Numbered from the stretch's first letter, positions 22,171-35,305 are shown. The stretch: DNA of 64,000 nt from Viola odorata (GCA_963691705.1 OY829540.1:67504367-67568366), one strand, 5' to 3'. Program-made: numbers and translations. Notes: generated by a model from the letters alone, not told the origin.

Positions 22171-22713
22171 AGAACCTGTCCAGATCATTTCATTCACTGT
22201 CAGAATTAGCCTAATTAGACAAATGTTTGCATGAAATATGTAAGAACAGAGGAACCATTTCATTCACAATAAGTTGAATACATATCATTCACAATTAGGT
22301 GAATACATTTTGTTTTACAACTCCATTTACCATATCCTATCTCCACAAAAGGGCTGCACTACTATATGCAAATTTCCACACAAAAAAGGGGTACAAACAC
22401 ATTCCAGCAATGCAAAATCCATCCAAAAAATGGCAATATCTTCCTACATTCAGCCATATACCCTGAGCAAAAGGTCCTGGAATATCATCTAACCATACTT
22501 ACACATTCCATCCCTGCAACATCCATCCAAAACAAAGTGTCTACATTCACACATCTACAGACCAAAAGAAATCCACGAGTTCTTGACATTCATCACTTCT
22601 CTTTCCCTACCCCTACCATAGAATAAACGAGGAGAAAAAATTCCAGTCAGCCATTACTTTCCACATTAAATGGAGAATAAAAAACTAGAGTAGTGAGAAT
22701 CACCTAATCGACA

Positions 22714-24278
22714 TCATGGGGACACCTCAGCAAGTGCAGTAGCATAAATTTCAGGAGAGCACTGCAATGTGGATGGTAAACAATCTGCTCTTGCAAGTGC
22801 CTCCTTCCTCATATGAGGAATTTTATAGCGGTTTGAACCAAGGCACTTTAAGACTTCAATCATGCATGATTGCAATGTCAAGAAGATTCGATTGCTACTC
22901 TCTGCTTCAAAGTTCAGGAATGCATCCTCAACATGGGCAATCAAATCAACAACTGATTTTGCACACTCCTTGCTCTGCAGGAACTGGATTGCTCTGAAAA
23001 ATCCAAGGTCCAAGACGTTCAAGTCAGGTGAGTTAGGTGGCTGACTGAACAAACTGACCTTCAAACCACTTGATTCAACTGCACACAAGAATTAAACATC
23101 ATCAAGAAGGATATGTGATGGCGCATTGTCTTGTTGAATGTAAATTTCATCCATAAGACTCTCTGTAGGCCACTTATTGGCTATAGCTGGTAGAACTTTC
23201 GTAATCAAGAATTCTCTAATTACATTTCGTGTGATGGCTGCAATGGGCTTAACCTCCATTGTGCCGCGAGGCCTGTTTTGGCTCGATCTTACAGCTGCAA
23301 CATGTTCAACTAGTGGGAAAACCCCAATTTTCCCATCAAACGTACATATTCCGTTTGAGTCATACCTTGGCCTCGCCACAGCAGCTAAAAACATGACCTT
23401 AGGAATGAAATTAGAGTTTTTGGAGGTTCTTACTGGATCGGCTTCACCTGCGAGAAGGTAGTAAGTCTGTGATTTCTTGCTCAAATGGAACCACTTCTCG
23501 TTGATATGTACAATGTTCTCCATCTGCTTGAATGTTGGCTGGTTTGGTATTGTCGTTGGTTCGAAATGAGAAAGGCAATGGTTCATTCGGCTCTGCAGGT
23601 TGGCTGGGGTCAATATGGGTTTGATAGCATTCGAGTGACGCCTAATGGCTCCCTCCTTCAATTTACATGCCACAAAGTACACACTGACACCGAGGTGGTA
23701 AGCTAGAGACCTGATGGTTGTCCTCTTACTCAGAGGAATGTCTCGTATCCTTTCCAAATCGAACTCAATCCTCTTCCTTCCACGGTTTTTCGGTTTGTTG
23801 CTGCTATGATTGTGGTTACCCGACTGCTGTCCGCATTTCCACAGCCTCTGCAACGATCTCATGGAAACTCTGAACTGTTGAGCTACCTCCCTGGTTGTTG
23901 ATCTCTTCAATTTCCCATCTTTTTGTTTGCCCAACAGACAAAAGTATGCATCGCGTCGTGTACAACTATCAAGTTCGTTATATCCACCTAAACCAGGAAA
24001 CCATGGAGTACGTAAACAGAAGTGCCAAAACATTAGGAAATTATGAACTTCAGATGGAAGGATGAACTTTGTAAACCCAATCGCGACTCTGGTGCTGGCA
24101 AATTCAGGTCTGGAATGTTGATGGGTTGCTCCACCTCTTCTTCGCTGTCAACTGTGGCGTTTTGGGATAATAATATACTAGAACAATCCGAGGACAATTC
24201 ATCGAGGCCGGGCCAATTGCACGTAGGAGACTCAGGACTTTCATGCAATTCAACAGGGACCTGTGATGAAGAACCCAT
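22714..24278 (-). pseudogene. Plant mariner (DD39D) transposase, inactivated
   Basis: Minus strand. Exon 1 is 24077-24278, an 89-bp intron is 23988-24076 (GTTTAC...TTTAG, phase 1), and exon 2 runs to a stop at 22714. The N-terminal DNA-binding part has a helix-turn-helix block (KLKRSTTREVAQQFRVSMRS, then LSKRTTIRSLAYHLGVS). The catalytic part has QQDNAPSH and NSPDLNVLDLGFF; the Asp of QQDNA and the Asp of LDLGFF are 39 residues apart, the spacing of plant MLE transposases. Two lesions are visible. The first catalytic aspartate, normally in HIDEKWF, is Asn (codon AAC at 23500-23502). A TAA (23092-23094) interrupts the frame 12 residues after the second Asp, where family members carry Glu or Gln. 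Reading continues in the same frame afterwards, so it is a point change and not a frameshift. Confidence 0.85.
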
Positions 24279-24956
24279 CTTTTAGGGCAAATAGATTGAA
24301 GAGAAGAGGGGTTTCGGTGGCAAACGAGGAGGGAGACAGACATCTCATTCAAACCCATACCCATTTAATTCAATTTCAAACTGAAATTATTGGGTAAGGA
24401 GGGAAACGAAATCAATTTGAGTTTCCATTCAAAAATTTGGCGAAATTTTGAGCGGGCTAGGTTTAGATTTGGGAAATTAAAGCTTGAGATTTGTTTGAAA
24501 GTTGAATGGATTTTCGGAGAGAATGCGTGTGCGAACGAGGAGAGAATGAGTGAAGGAGAATGCGATTTGAAATTTTCATGCCCGTTGGCTTGCACGACCC
24601 ACAACGGACGCGACAGAAAGCCTGGCCTGTCAGCGGGTACTGTAGCTGCCTTAAACCGCGTGACCCAGCCCAAAACGACAGGTATTATATAACGGAGGGA
24701 GTAATTAATACTAGTAAAAAAAGATTAGTCTAGGTTTTTTACGGGCGGAGGTAGAAGTTGAACATACATATATTAAAAATAAAAATAAAAATAATAAACA
24801 ATTATTTCAATTCCAACATGGTTATTTCCTGCTGGTTTCTTCTCAATTTCTTTTGGATGACTTTTTCAAATTTGCGAAAGTGGTTAATTCAGTACATACA
24901 CGAGTCATATTGTATATAATTAAGTGAGTAAGCGCTAATTAATCAAGAAGGAAGTA

Positions 24957-27172
24957 ATGGCTCTTCTTGGATCTTGCTGGTTCATCACTCAATCTATCCT
25001 CATTCCTCAAGGATTATTGAAGTGGTTTCATCTAAGCTTCTATATCCACCCAATCTTTCTTTTTCCATGTCAAATCTTCCTTTGGATCAAATCACTACAA
25101 AAACTACTTCTAATCCTTTGTTCTTCTCTTGTTAAGATCATTTCCTTGGTTGCTTCTTGCTTTTCCAGTTCCTTCAAGGATTGGGTCTTCTTTTCTGCAT
25201 TCTCCCCACCTACTAGAGTAGAACCCCATATTGTTAATGAGGGAGTAGAAGAATTTCAAATTTCTTATCAAAAACTACAAATAATTCCAAACAAATACCA
25301 AATTAGTGCCACTTCTTTGTATATTTATTGCTCCAGTGTGGTATTCATTTCCCACGGGCTGACGATGCACGACATGTTGTCTAAAGAAGAAAAAATTGTT
25401 GAGATGGATCACAATCAATTACAGAAGAGAAGCATGCTCGAACTATGCTCCAACGGAACTAGTGATCTCATATTCGAAAATGACAGTGACGATACCCAGA
25501 AAGATGGAAAACAAGATTGTGAGGATTTAAACAATGAGGGAGCAAGCATGTCATCATCCATGAGTTCATCACCAGCCGTTGATCAAGGCCTACTAGACTT
25601 GAATCAATTTTCATCATCAATGGATGTTATTAGCTCCAAGATTATTTCAGTAGTGGATGTGGAACAAGAAGTTGTTAATGAAGGATGGATGATCAAGAAA
25701 TTAGAGGAGGATGAAGGAGATGAATTTTTGAACAAGTACACCAAAAGAATGAGATGGTTCGATGTGCTCAATCAAGAACGGACGAGTGGAATAAGTCTTT
25801 ACTGCTCATCTCTCAACTTGTCTAATTCTTTCTTTTATCCATATAAACTTAAGCTTAGTTGTAAATTATATTTTATATTAAATAATTACTTATTATTTAA
25901 GAGTTTTTACACTATAAAAAAACGAACGGCATGCACTTACTAGTTAAACTGCATTTTGGATGAGCAAGAAAGGAGTACTTCAACTTTATTAATTGAGGGG
26001 ATGAAGGCAGTGAATTTATCAAGCCCACTTGATATGTATTGGAGCAAAGTGGGTAGAAAAAATGTGCTAAAGAGCTTAGAGATTGACTTTGAGCTAGTTT
26101 ACGTGGGTCAATCATGCTCGTCATGGGAAGCTCTCCATCATCAATATAGAAAAGAATTTGGAATTATGTTAGAAGAAGATTCTCCAACAAAACCCTCCTT
26201 CAAGTCCCTAATGTTTTAGGTATTTTGCTTCTAATTTAAAGTCTTAATTTATAATTGCCATAACTATTATTTTTGCCTAAAGTGAATTGTTTTTTTATCC
26301 TTATATATCTATTATTATACTCTAAAGAAAAGTCACTTGAGATTTCAGTTAATTAATGATATGTAGGCGAATATTTTATCACTTGACTTTAATCAACCTT
26401 ATATTTATACCCATTTATTTATTTTTGGTAAATACCCGTTTATTTATTTTAATTTTAATTCCATGCACCTCTTATTATATATGTTGTTCTCCTTAAAGGT
26501 TATATTGAGCAGGACAAGGAAGGAATGATAGAAGAAGCCATCAATGTGGAAGTAGTGCTGAGGGCCATTGAGAAGTGCATAGAAGCATTTTGGATATATG
26601 TCAAAACAGACAAGAAGAAAGCTCAATGGAAAATGAGAAGTTCAATATGGACTGGCCAAAAACCACCTCTAGAGGACCCTAGAGATTTGGAACTATTAGC
26701 TAATCTCTCTACCAAACTCCAACAGGTAAGTCTAAAAACCCAATAATCATAAGCTCTTTATATATAATTAATCTTTTTAATTAATTCATGATTAGACCTG
26801 ATCACTAAATGGGTTGAATTCGGTTTGAACCTAAAATTCTTTTAAAAGCAACCAATCAATTCAAGCCTAACGTAATTTAAAAATTACTTTTGTGTTGTTT
26901 TGTAAATGTAGAAGGAGTTATACTTGAAGGACTCACAAGTAAAACAAAAGTGTTGGGTTAGAAAAATGGTAAACCACCCAATTCAAGAAGAATCCCAAAG
27001 AAAGGAAATGTTATTCACAATGATAGACATGAAATTGGTATCTAGAGTGCTCCACATGTCTTTGGTCTCATCCTCCCAGCTCCAATGGTGCCAAGAAAAA
27101 CTAGACAACATCAAATTCATAGAAGGCAGGATTCTGAGGGCTTGTATTAGTGGTCCTTTATTTCCTCCTTAA
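24957..27172 (+). CDS. DUF1666 family protein, probably missing a middle segment
   Basis: At least four coding blocks lie in one orientation: 24957 to about 25800, about 25945-26219, about 26499-26725, and about 26912-27172. They share the order of Arabidopsis DUF1666 proteins (often mislabelled ribosomal L34Ae). First comes an N-terminal hydrophobic stretch and a Ser/acidic region, then KRMRWFDVLNQERTSGI, VYVGQSCSSWEALHHQYRK, a helical block with FWIYVKTDKKK, and a C-terminal MLFTMIDMKLVSRVLHMS. Function is unknown. Two things are odd. No donor after block 1 or block 2 joins cleanly in phase to the next block. And the LLQRFIENEPF-type segment, usual between the EALHHQY motif and the next helix, is absent. 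The gene may be a recent pseudogene or may use exons not recognised here; boundaries are approximate. Confidence 0.6.
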
Positions 27173-28408
27173 TATATAAGTATATAATTTTTATTTTATT
27201 TTACATAGTTCTTTCACAAAATGATGGATTCCAATTTTAAGGGATCTCATTAATTAAGTTGATGTTTGTACTTTTTTTTTTTGCTGAGGTACATGTGAAA
27301 TGTGATGTAAATATGAATAGTAACTAATAAATAATACTACCAATTAGCATGTAAATATAAACGTAGCTCCTTTTTTATTGGGCTCACGTCTTTGTTTTGT
27401 TTACATTGGGCCTTGAAGCAGCCCAATGCCACTCATGAATCTTTTGCAGAATAAGATGCATGATAGTAGATTGTGATTGAGTCATTGGGTTTTGAATTTT
27501 TTTATTTTATTTTAACTTCTGATTTTATTCTTGATAGCCTCATTTTGTTTTTAATTCCTAAATATTTTTTTGCATATTTAGGTAATTTTTTGAACGTTGA
27601 AGATATTGTTTTTATCCATATCATTACGGGATGTACTCTCTCTTTAATTCGTCATAATCCTAAATCCTATATACTTGTTAGAATAAAAAAAATAGGAAAT
27701 AGAAAGTACTTTCATTTTATGCAAGCATTTTCTTCCGCATAAGAAAAATAAATTATGGATGAGAACGAATTCATATCAAGCATAACCTCCACGTTTTAAA
27801 TTATGTGAAAATGATCGTATCAAGGATAATAGCGTGTAGAAATTAAAAATAAAAATTCACAATCATTTTTTTCATGTGCGAAACAGAAAAGGCTAGCTAG
27901 TGGCGTAGGCCATGATGAAAGAAACGCATGGCCACGCACCAAAAAAGCCCACTTGTCTCCTCTCTGGCTCTCTGCCTCTGCCTGTGAACCAGACACTAGA
28001 AGTGTTGGCTAAAGATGTGTGGCTTAGCTCAGCTTAGCTTAACAAGAGTCCAAAATTGAAAATCTTCCATCAAAACTCAAATTTCTGTTCCCGAATTCTT
28101 AGCAAATTTGGACCTCAAAAACCGCAAGCTTACTTCTTTAGATTTCCCCTTCAGTAGTGGGTCCTATCTCAAAGAACATATATTTCCCTCCTCCTTTGAT
28201 CATCCCTTGACCTTCTTCCCCACTCTCTGATTATATCACTCTACATATAGCACAATCATTGCTCACTCAAAACCCAGTTGCTCATTCTCTCATTTGTGTT
28301 TGTGTATCGCTCCATTTCCTAAGTTGGGTCCTTTCCAGTTTTGAGTTTTCAGTGAAAAAGGTCTCATCTTTTTCGAAGTTACAAAAGATTGTCGGCATTA
28401 CTTTAAAA
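27173..28408. other. Spacer and promoter/leader of starch synthase II
   Basis: No gene. The last 300 bp are pyrimidine-rich and should contain the SSII promoter and leader; CTCTACATATAGCAC near 28240-28254 is a candidate TATA region about 165 bp before the ATG. A short repeated AGCTTAGCT motif lies near 28024-28042. Confidence 0.4.
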
Positions 28409-31400
28409 ATGGCTTCTTTAGGGTCACTGCCTTTTCTCCTTGATGCAAAAGCAGAAAGTTCTGTTCTCTTTTACTGTAGCAAAAGCAAAAATCGACCAAA
28501 GTTTACTTTATCCACTTATAGGCCAAAGAAGTCTCATACTTTGGCTGTTTCAAATGATGGGTTTTCTCTGAGGATTAAGCCAGTGAGAGCTACTGGCGAG
28601 GGAAGTGTGCCCGATGGTGATGAACCAGAAGACGCGCTGCAGGCCACCATAGAGAAAAGCAAGAAGGTTCTTGCTATGCAAAGAGGCCTACTTCAGCAGG
28701 TGATACTTTGGCCATTGTTGTCTTTATGTTGTGTTGAATGCTATGTTTGCAGTGGTATTGTGATCTTTAATTTTAGTGTCCCTAATTTATGAGATGTGAT
28801 TGTTTATTGTATTGTTTTTGAGAAAAGAACAAATTCAGTGTCCAAAATTAAGTATCATTGAGTGTTTCGTTCGTAACCCATCAGGGAGCCTATTGTCGGA
28901 ATTGTTTTTGAACTGAAACTTTATAGGATTGACCACTGAAATGTCTGTACTGTCCACGGGAGAAAGGTCCTAGAGAAAGTAAGATATCAATAGCAATATT
29001 GGCTTAGAATGGAGCTTTCTGGTGGCGTGATATACTACAATGTATGCTTATAGAGCTGTGCGAATTTAGTTGCAAAGTGAATATTGAGGTATTGCAGCAT
29101 TGTAGCAATTTGTTAGCTGATTACTGCCTACACTTAACTGAAGTGATGTGATTATGACTCTTTCATGTGTTTTGTTGATTTTGACCACAAAAAATGCCAG
29201 AAATCTCTGGTGAAAGGGAATTTAAATTTTCTTCTGATGCATTCCCTTCGTGGTCATTCTTTCAAATCGCTTGTGGATCTAGTTGTCATGGACTAAGACA
29301 TTTCACCTTGTTTAGCTACATCATTTTGTTTTTCTGTTGTATTCTGCCAACCTAATTTAATTTGACTTAGCTCCCATTATGTTGAAAAAACAGCATGGAT
29401 AATTGGTAAAACTTTGTCTGTACAGGCATTCTTGTGGTTTATCTGATATGCTATATAATCCTCAATTTTGATATATAAAGCCTGCTGAATCTTAGGACAG
29501 TAGAGACTGAATATTCATTTCTTGTTGTTGTTAGTGAATCTAATCTGATTGGGTCCTTATTGATTTCTGGTTAAAGTTGACTGCTTCTATAAAATAATTT
29601 CGTTATTTGCAGATTGCTGAAAGGAGGAAATTGGTTTCTTCTATAAATAATAGCTTTAGTAACCCGCAAGTAGATGAACCTTCTTATGAGGAGCGGAAGA
29701 GCTTGGGAAATCCTGACAATGCATTGACTAATGATGAGAGTATTATTGGAAAACAAAATGGCAGTGTTCCTTCTAGCAGCTATGTCAATTCAACGACAGA
29801 TGAGGTATCAGAAACTGGCTCTTCAACTGTTCGTGCAGGTTATGCTCAAGGTGCACAAGATTTTGATAAGTATGGAAAGGCTCCCTCTGTTAGGGAGTCT
29901 TCCAAAGACTTGAAAGTCACCAGTTCAAAGAAGGTTTGGTCAGATGAGCTCCCAGCTTTTCTTTCAAATACCTCCAAAGCTTCTTCTGCAGACAAGCATG
30001 AAGATTCAAATGATTCCACTCTTCCAGAAATAAATAATGACAAAAGTGATCCTACAAGTGGAGACACAGCGCCTGCTCCATTGGCTGGTGCCAATGTCAT
30101 GAATGTTATTTTGGTATCTGCTGAATGTGCTCCGTGGATTAAAACAGGTACTCTGCTCTTCAAGCATGATGTGAGATGAAAGTTTTATGATGAGTATGTG
30201 TGTCCCTTTCTATATGATTCAGAAACTTATGGACAGAAGCTTCTGACAGGTGGACTTGGAGATGTAGCAGGGTCTTTGCCAAAGGCCTTGGCTCGACGTG
30301 GGCATAGAGTTATGGTAATTCTTCTTTCCCTGGGACTGAAGGAAAATGAGAGTACTGGAATAAATGAAGCGTCTTCTCTTTAAAAGTTACAGATTGAGTA
30401 ATACTCACAGCATTAAGATTATTTTGAGTTAGCATCTCGATAATTGTAATTTCGGGTTTTTACTTCTGACCTGCATTAATTAGTTTTGGGGAGTAACTGA
30501 TTGGTTTGAAAAGAACCCACCAATCATTTGTAAGTTGGGAATCATCTGCTTCTTTTAACTCTTTATTTTTCTTAGGTTGTAGTACCTCGGTATGGTAACT
30601 ACGAGGAACCTCAAAATACCGGAGTTCGAAAGATGTATAAGGTGGATGGTCAGGTATGCAACAGCTGCAGCATTTTGCTATGACAAACACACATAAATCA
30701 CTAGATATAAATTGTTTCATATTGCGAATATGAAATTGTTTACTATCTTTCAGGATATGGAAGTAACATTCTTCCACGCGTACATTGATGGTGTGGATTT
30801 TGTTTTCATTGATGCTCCTATATTCCGCCACATAGAGGGTAATATCTATGGAGGAAACAGAATGGTAAGATGTTTTTCCTTGCGATTGGACTTTCAATTA
30901 TTGGCTAGAAGGACATACATCATCTTACACAATCATTCTTTTTTGGAAAGTGATATCATTCATATGCTATCGTCATCTATAAATTTTTTAGATGAATTAC
31001 CCATTTAGAACTAAACTTCTTTTAAAAATTGTGTATTATTTTAACATGCCAACCTGTAGAGACTAGCATCTTTATTGTGACAATTGAATGCATGAGAAAC
31101 TTTGGCTAGAGCAGTGGCTACTTTCATCTCATTATATTTGATTTTTTTTATTTTATAATTTGACTTGCTAGTCCTTGTAATGTATTTAGTCTTGTACTTG
31201 ATTTTGTCGTGCAGGACATTTTAAGGCGCATGGTGCTATTCTGCAAAGCAGCTGTTGAGGTACATATTTTATATTTGATTTAAGGCATAGTTTTTTCAAT
31301 TGATGGTGCCCATTTAAGTTGTGATCGTCCAAGTCTTTGCAAATCTACATCAATAAATCATAGGAATCCTGATAGTTTTTTCATTCAATGGTAGATAAAA

Positions 31401-33911
31401 CCAGGTAAACAGATGACTGAAGCTTTGTTGCAACCACGCTAAACAAAATGTTCTTCGCACCCTACTATCGTGTTAAAATTTTCTTTGGACCTGGGGAATA
31501 TTTGAGTAGTTGAGTCTACAGAGCAAAACCAAATTGATCTAGGCAATATGAGTAACAATAAAAGGACATAGAACCTCTGTATTCTTTTGATTTAGTTAGA
31601 AAATTTCCTTTGAGAGATTCATCTAGTGGTATCTCACTAATTGAATATATTGGAGATAATTGCTGAGAACCATTTTGGGCACCTTATTGGCATCTTTCAC
31701 CACATTACAAAGGTTTGAACCTTCTTTGATTTGCAGGGTTTTTTTGGTTAGAGTTTTGTCAGTTTTTCTAGGCTGTTTCCACAATTGGATGTGCATATCT
31801 ATTTACCATTTTGTTTCCATGTGAAATTCATATAAAAAGAATGGCTTGGCTTCCAGGTTCCTTGGCATGTCCCATGTGGTGGTGTCTGCTACGGTGATGG
31901 AAATTTGGCTTTCATTGCAAATGATTGGCATACTGCTTTGTTGCCTGTGTATCTGAAGGCATATTATCGGGACAATGGTTTAATGAAATACGCAAGATCT
32001 GTTCTTGTTATTCATAACATAGCTCACCAGGTTTGTTTCTCTATTTTGTATTTTACATCATCTTTGAGTCCCAATGCATTGCTGAAAAAGCACTAATTTG
32101 ATCTTGTTATTCATAACTATTTTGTTTGTTACATTATCCTTCAAAGCTCATCTTCCAACCATCGTGCCTCACCCCAGCTCCTCGTCCCTGAGATACCTAT
32201 ACAGCTATACCTATGTTTTCTTTTTCCAGATTTTTTTTCATCTTCTTTGTGCTTGTAGGTGGCATAAACAGTAATCTATCCATTTCAATTTTTTCTTTTT
32301 CTTTCTATCTTTACCAGAATGATAAGAAAATAGTCTTAATCTGTAATAAGCAAGATGGGTTGGAGATATGTCTTTATATCCTTATCTACCTGCCTCTTAT
32401 TTTTTTTCATCCTATTGGGTCCATTTTCTTACAAAATGGTCTGTGCATGAAGAAATACAGTTTGGTCTCGCTTTTTTTTTATTCCAGCAGCAACCTCTAG
32501 CTCTGTTTCTGTAGGTTATTTAACTCGAAGGCATACTCTCTTTCTTTTATCCATTTGAAACCCTTGAAACCGAGTTGGGAGTAGGAAACCAACAGGGAAG
32601 CTCAAAACATGTTGGATAAATTGCCGATGGACCAAACAATTTCCCGAAGAATGTAGTCAGCGGAATTGGAATTAATCCAGTGCAACTTATGTCATGCGCT
32701 TTTAGATGATAAATTCTCTTTCTTTAAAAGACCTGTGGTGTTTGATATAGCAGGAAACAGAATCGGATCTCTGTTTCTCAGATCTTGTTCTCATGTCTCG
32801 CCAATCAGTGTATACTGTTTAAGCAATGCTGAATATCATAAGTCGTGCTTTCAACTTTGAAACGATACATTAGATTGACATCTTAGTACTGATTCTACTG
32901 AGTGCAGTATCAACTTCATTAGTTTTCTAACACAAAGTTTTACATTTTATCCAGGGTCGAGGACCAGTGGATGACTTCTCCCGCGTGGACTTGCCGGAGC
33001 ACTATCTTGATCTTTTCAAATTGTATGACCCTCTTGGTGGTGAACACTTTAATATCTTTGCTGCTGGTATGAAAGCAGCAGATCGCTTGGTTACTGTTAG
33101 TCACGGGTATTCCTGGGAGCTTAAAACATCTGAAGGTGGTTGGGGTCTGCACAACATCATAAATGAAAACGACTGGAAATTTAGGGGCATTGTGAATGGG
33201 ATTGATGCAAAAGAGTGGAACCCACGGTACGATGTTCACTTGACATCTGATGGTTACACTAACTACTCTGTGGAAACACTTCATACTGGTAAGCATCAGT
33301 GCAAGGAAGCATTGCAGAAGGAGCTCGGTTTGCCTATCCGTCCAGATGTCCCTGTGATTGGTTTTATTGGACGGTTGGATCACCAAAAGGGTGTTGATAT
33401 AATCGCTGAGGCTATTCCATGGATGGTAGGTCAGGATGTGCAACTAGTGATGCTGGGAACTGGCAGGGAAGACCTGGAACAGATGCTTAGGCAGTTTGAA
33501 ACCCAATACAATGACAAAGTAAGAGGATGGGTTGGTTTCTCTGTAAAAATGGCCCACAGGATAACTGCGGGTGCAGATATTTTGCTCATGCCATCAAGAT
33601 TCGAGCCTTGCGGTCTGAACCAGCTATATGCCATGATGTATGGGACAATTCCAGTTGTGCATGCTGTTGGTGGACTGAGAGATACGGTGCAACCTTTCGA
33701 TCCCTACAACGAGTCTGGGCTCGGTTGGACATTTGATAGCGCTGACGCGAATAAATTGATACATGCATTGGGGAACTGCTTATGGACTTACCGAGATTAC
33801 AAGAAGAGTTGGGAAGGACTCCAGAGACGAGGGATGACGCAGGACCTCAGCTGGGACCATGCTGCCCAGCAATACGAGGAGGTCCTTGTCGCCGCGAAGT
33901 ACCAGTGGTAG
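28409..33911 (+). CDS. SS2: Starch synthase II, chloroplastic
   Basis: Eight exons: 28409-28699, 29613-30147, 30250-30314, 30576-30653, 30754-30864, 31215-31259, 31857-32030 and 32955-33911. They join in phase to about 751 residues, normal for SSII. The first 50 or so residues are Ser/Lys-rich and suit a plastid transit peptide. A variable acidic region runs to about residue 255. The GT5 domain then has KTGGLGD (274-280, ADP-glucose binding), the GT1 part with [11 protein letters not shown] (about 569-579), and [14 protein letters not shown] (from about 647), with the second glucose-binding loop [14 protein letters not shown] extends alpha-1,4-glucan chains of amylopectin (roughly from DP 6-10 to DP 12-25) in the stroma, working with branching enzymes. 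The exon 2/3 boundary splits the KTGG motif. All catalytic motifs are intact and no stop or frameshift was seen. Confidence 0.95.
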
Positions 33912-34504
33912 TGCCCATAATTTCTCCTTTCGCTCTCCGATTTGCTTGGTCCAATAGTTTACTTGAGTCTTGAACTGCTATCCAGGAAGTGATGGGTTGA
34001 GATGAACGCGGGTTGGAGGATGTTTTTGCTCCTTGTTAACCCTACCAGTGGCTAGTTAAATAAGCACCGTTACTTGTTAGGACATTGGGCACTGAGCAGG
34101 CCACTTGATCTCTTAGCAACAAGTACATAGTTCTCTCTCTAAACAACACAAAGAAAAATACATAGTTCAAATGTAATTAACTTAAGTATTGACTGGTTAG
34201 TTCTGATCTTTGCTGGATGCTGTTTCTGGAGTAAAACTTGGGTATATCGTGATGTACCTACATCATAATGTAGGATGATGACACGTGTAAAAAATGTCAA
34301 GAATAGTGGTGTTTTTTCCCTGTTTCTGGCTTATCATAGGTGAAGATTTTTTTGCCTTTGTTAAGTTTGAAACTTGTTCGTTTTTGTTGGGTGACATGCA
34401 GGTAAAAGTGCAACTTAGAAATAATAAAATACAATTAGTGAGCTACATATACGTTTATTCTCAAGCATCAAAATTGTCTATAAATTACAAAAGAAAAAGG
34501 GGCA

Positions 34505-35085
34505 TTTGGATTATATGTCAAGATAAACTACTATATTTATAATTGAGTCAAATAAGCTACTATAAGCCACTAGATAACCACTCATCCCTTATACCTTGTT
34601 TGGATAATCATAATAAGACTATGTTTACATGGTAATTTTTTTTAAATGATGTGGCATAGAAACCATGCTCCATTCATTTTTGTAATTGAAAAATAAAAAG
34701 TTGAATCAAAATATTCAAAAATAAAAAATCGAGCGAGATCAAAATAATAAACCACTATTTTTGTGCACTCAATTTTATTTATTTTTGAGATCCAACTTTT
34801 TATTTTTCAATTACAAAAATGAGTGTTGAGCATGGTTTTTATGCCATGTTATTTAAAAAAAAAAAATACCATATAAGCATAATCTTATGATGTATCCAAA
34901 CAAAATATAACTACTTTTAGAAAAGAGTGGCTAATGTAGATCAAATAAACAAATGCAATGGCTTATTTGGCTCAATTATAAATGTAACGGCTCATCCTAA
35001 CATATGATATAAATGCAGTAGCTTATTTGGCTCAATTACAAATACAGTAGCTTATTCTGACATACGATACAAATGCAGGAGTGAA
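34505..35085. repeat. Nested foldback repeats downstream of SS2
   Basis: The inner element, about 34593-34905, begins CCTTGTTTGGATAATCATAA and ends TTATGATGTATCCAAACAAA. Its arms pair over roughly 110 bp (AATTGAAAAATAAAAAGTTG near 34684 with CAACTTTTTATTTTTCAATT near 34793). The outer arms also pair: TTTATAATTGAGTCAAATAA (about 34535) is the complement of TTATTTGGCTCAATTATAAA (about 34964). The right outer arm occurs again as an imperfect tandem copy about 60 bp on (34964 and 35021). This looks like one MITE inserted in the centre of another. Confidence 0.65.
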
Positions 35086-35305
35086 TTTTACCCTTTTATG
35101 AAGACGAATGAAAGAATAATACAAATGCGCATAAATAAGAAATTAAACAAATCTAATCATTATTTTTAATGATGTTATCAAATATAACTCTGAAGTAAAG
35201 TTAACCAACCCAAAACAAAATGACAACCATCATCATCACCAAATAAAACAATTCATACCCCAAAACAGCTCTTAGATATTGCAAATGCCATATGTTCTGT
35301 ATTTG

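Larger units (their letters stand above)
16813..24701. mobile_element. Large mariner-like element (plant MLE), 7.9 kb
   Basis: The left end starts CTCCCTCCGTTATATAATAC and the right end is its complement, GTATTATATAACGGAGGGAG. The inverted repeats extend to about 33 bp (left ATGTCGTTTGGGG, right CTGTCGTTTTGGG) with few mismatches. TA lies directly outside both ends (16811-16812 and 24702-24703), the target duplication of Tc1/mariner elements. A transposase of the plant DD39D mariner group sits near the right end on the minus strand. The left two thirds hold plus-strand cargo ORFs and several internal tandem repeats. Plant MLEs recalled from the literature are mostly 3-5 kb with one gene, so this one is oversized. 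The same CTCCCTCCG end is used by Stowaway MITEs elsewhere in the window. Confidence 0.88.

Noticed and set aside
23073..23091. A GT...AG stretch next to the transposase stop that could be read as an intron removing the TAA
   Set aside because: It would be under 30 bp, below any known plant intron length, and the frame is the same on both sides with family residues present across it; a point mutation to TAA explains it.
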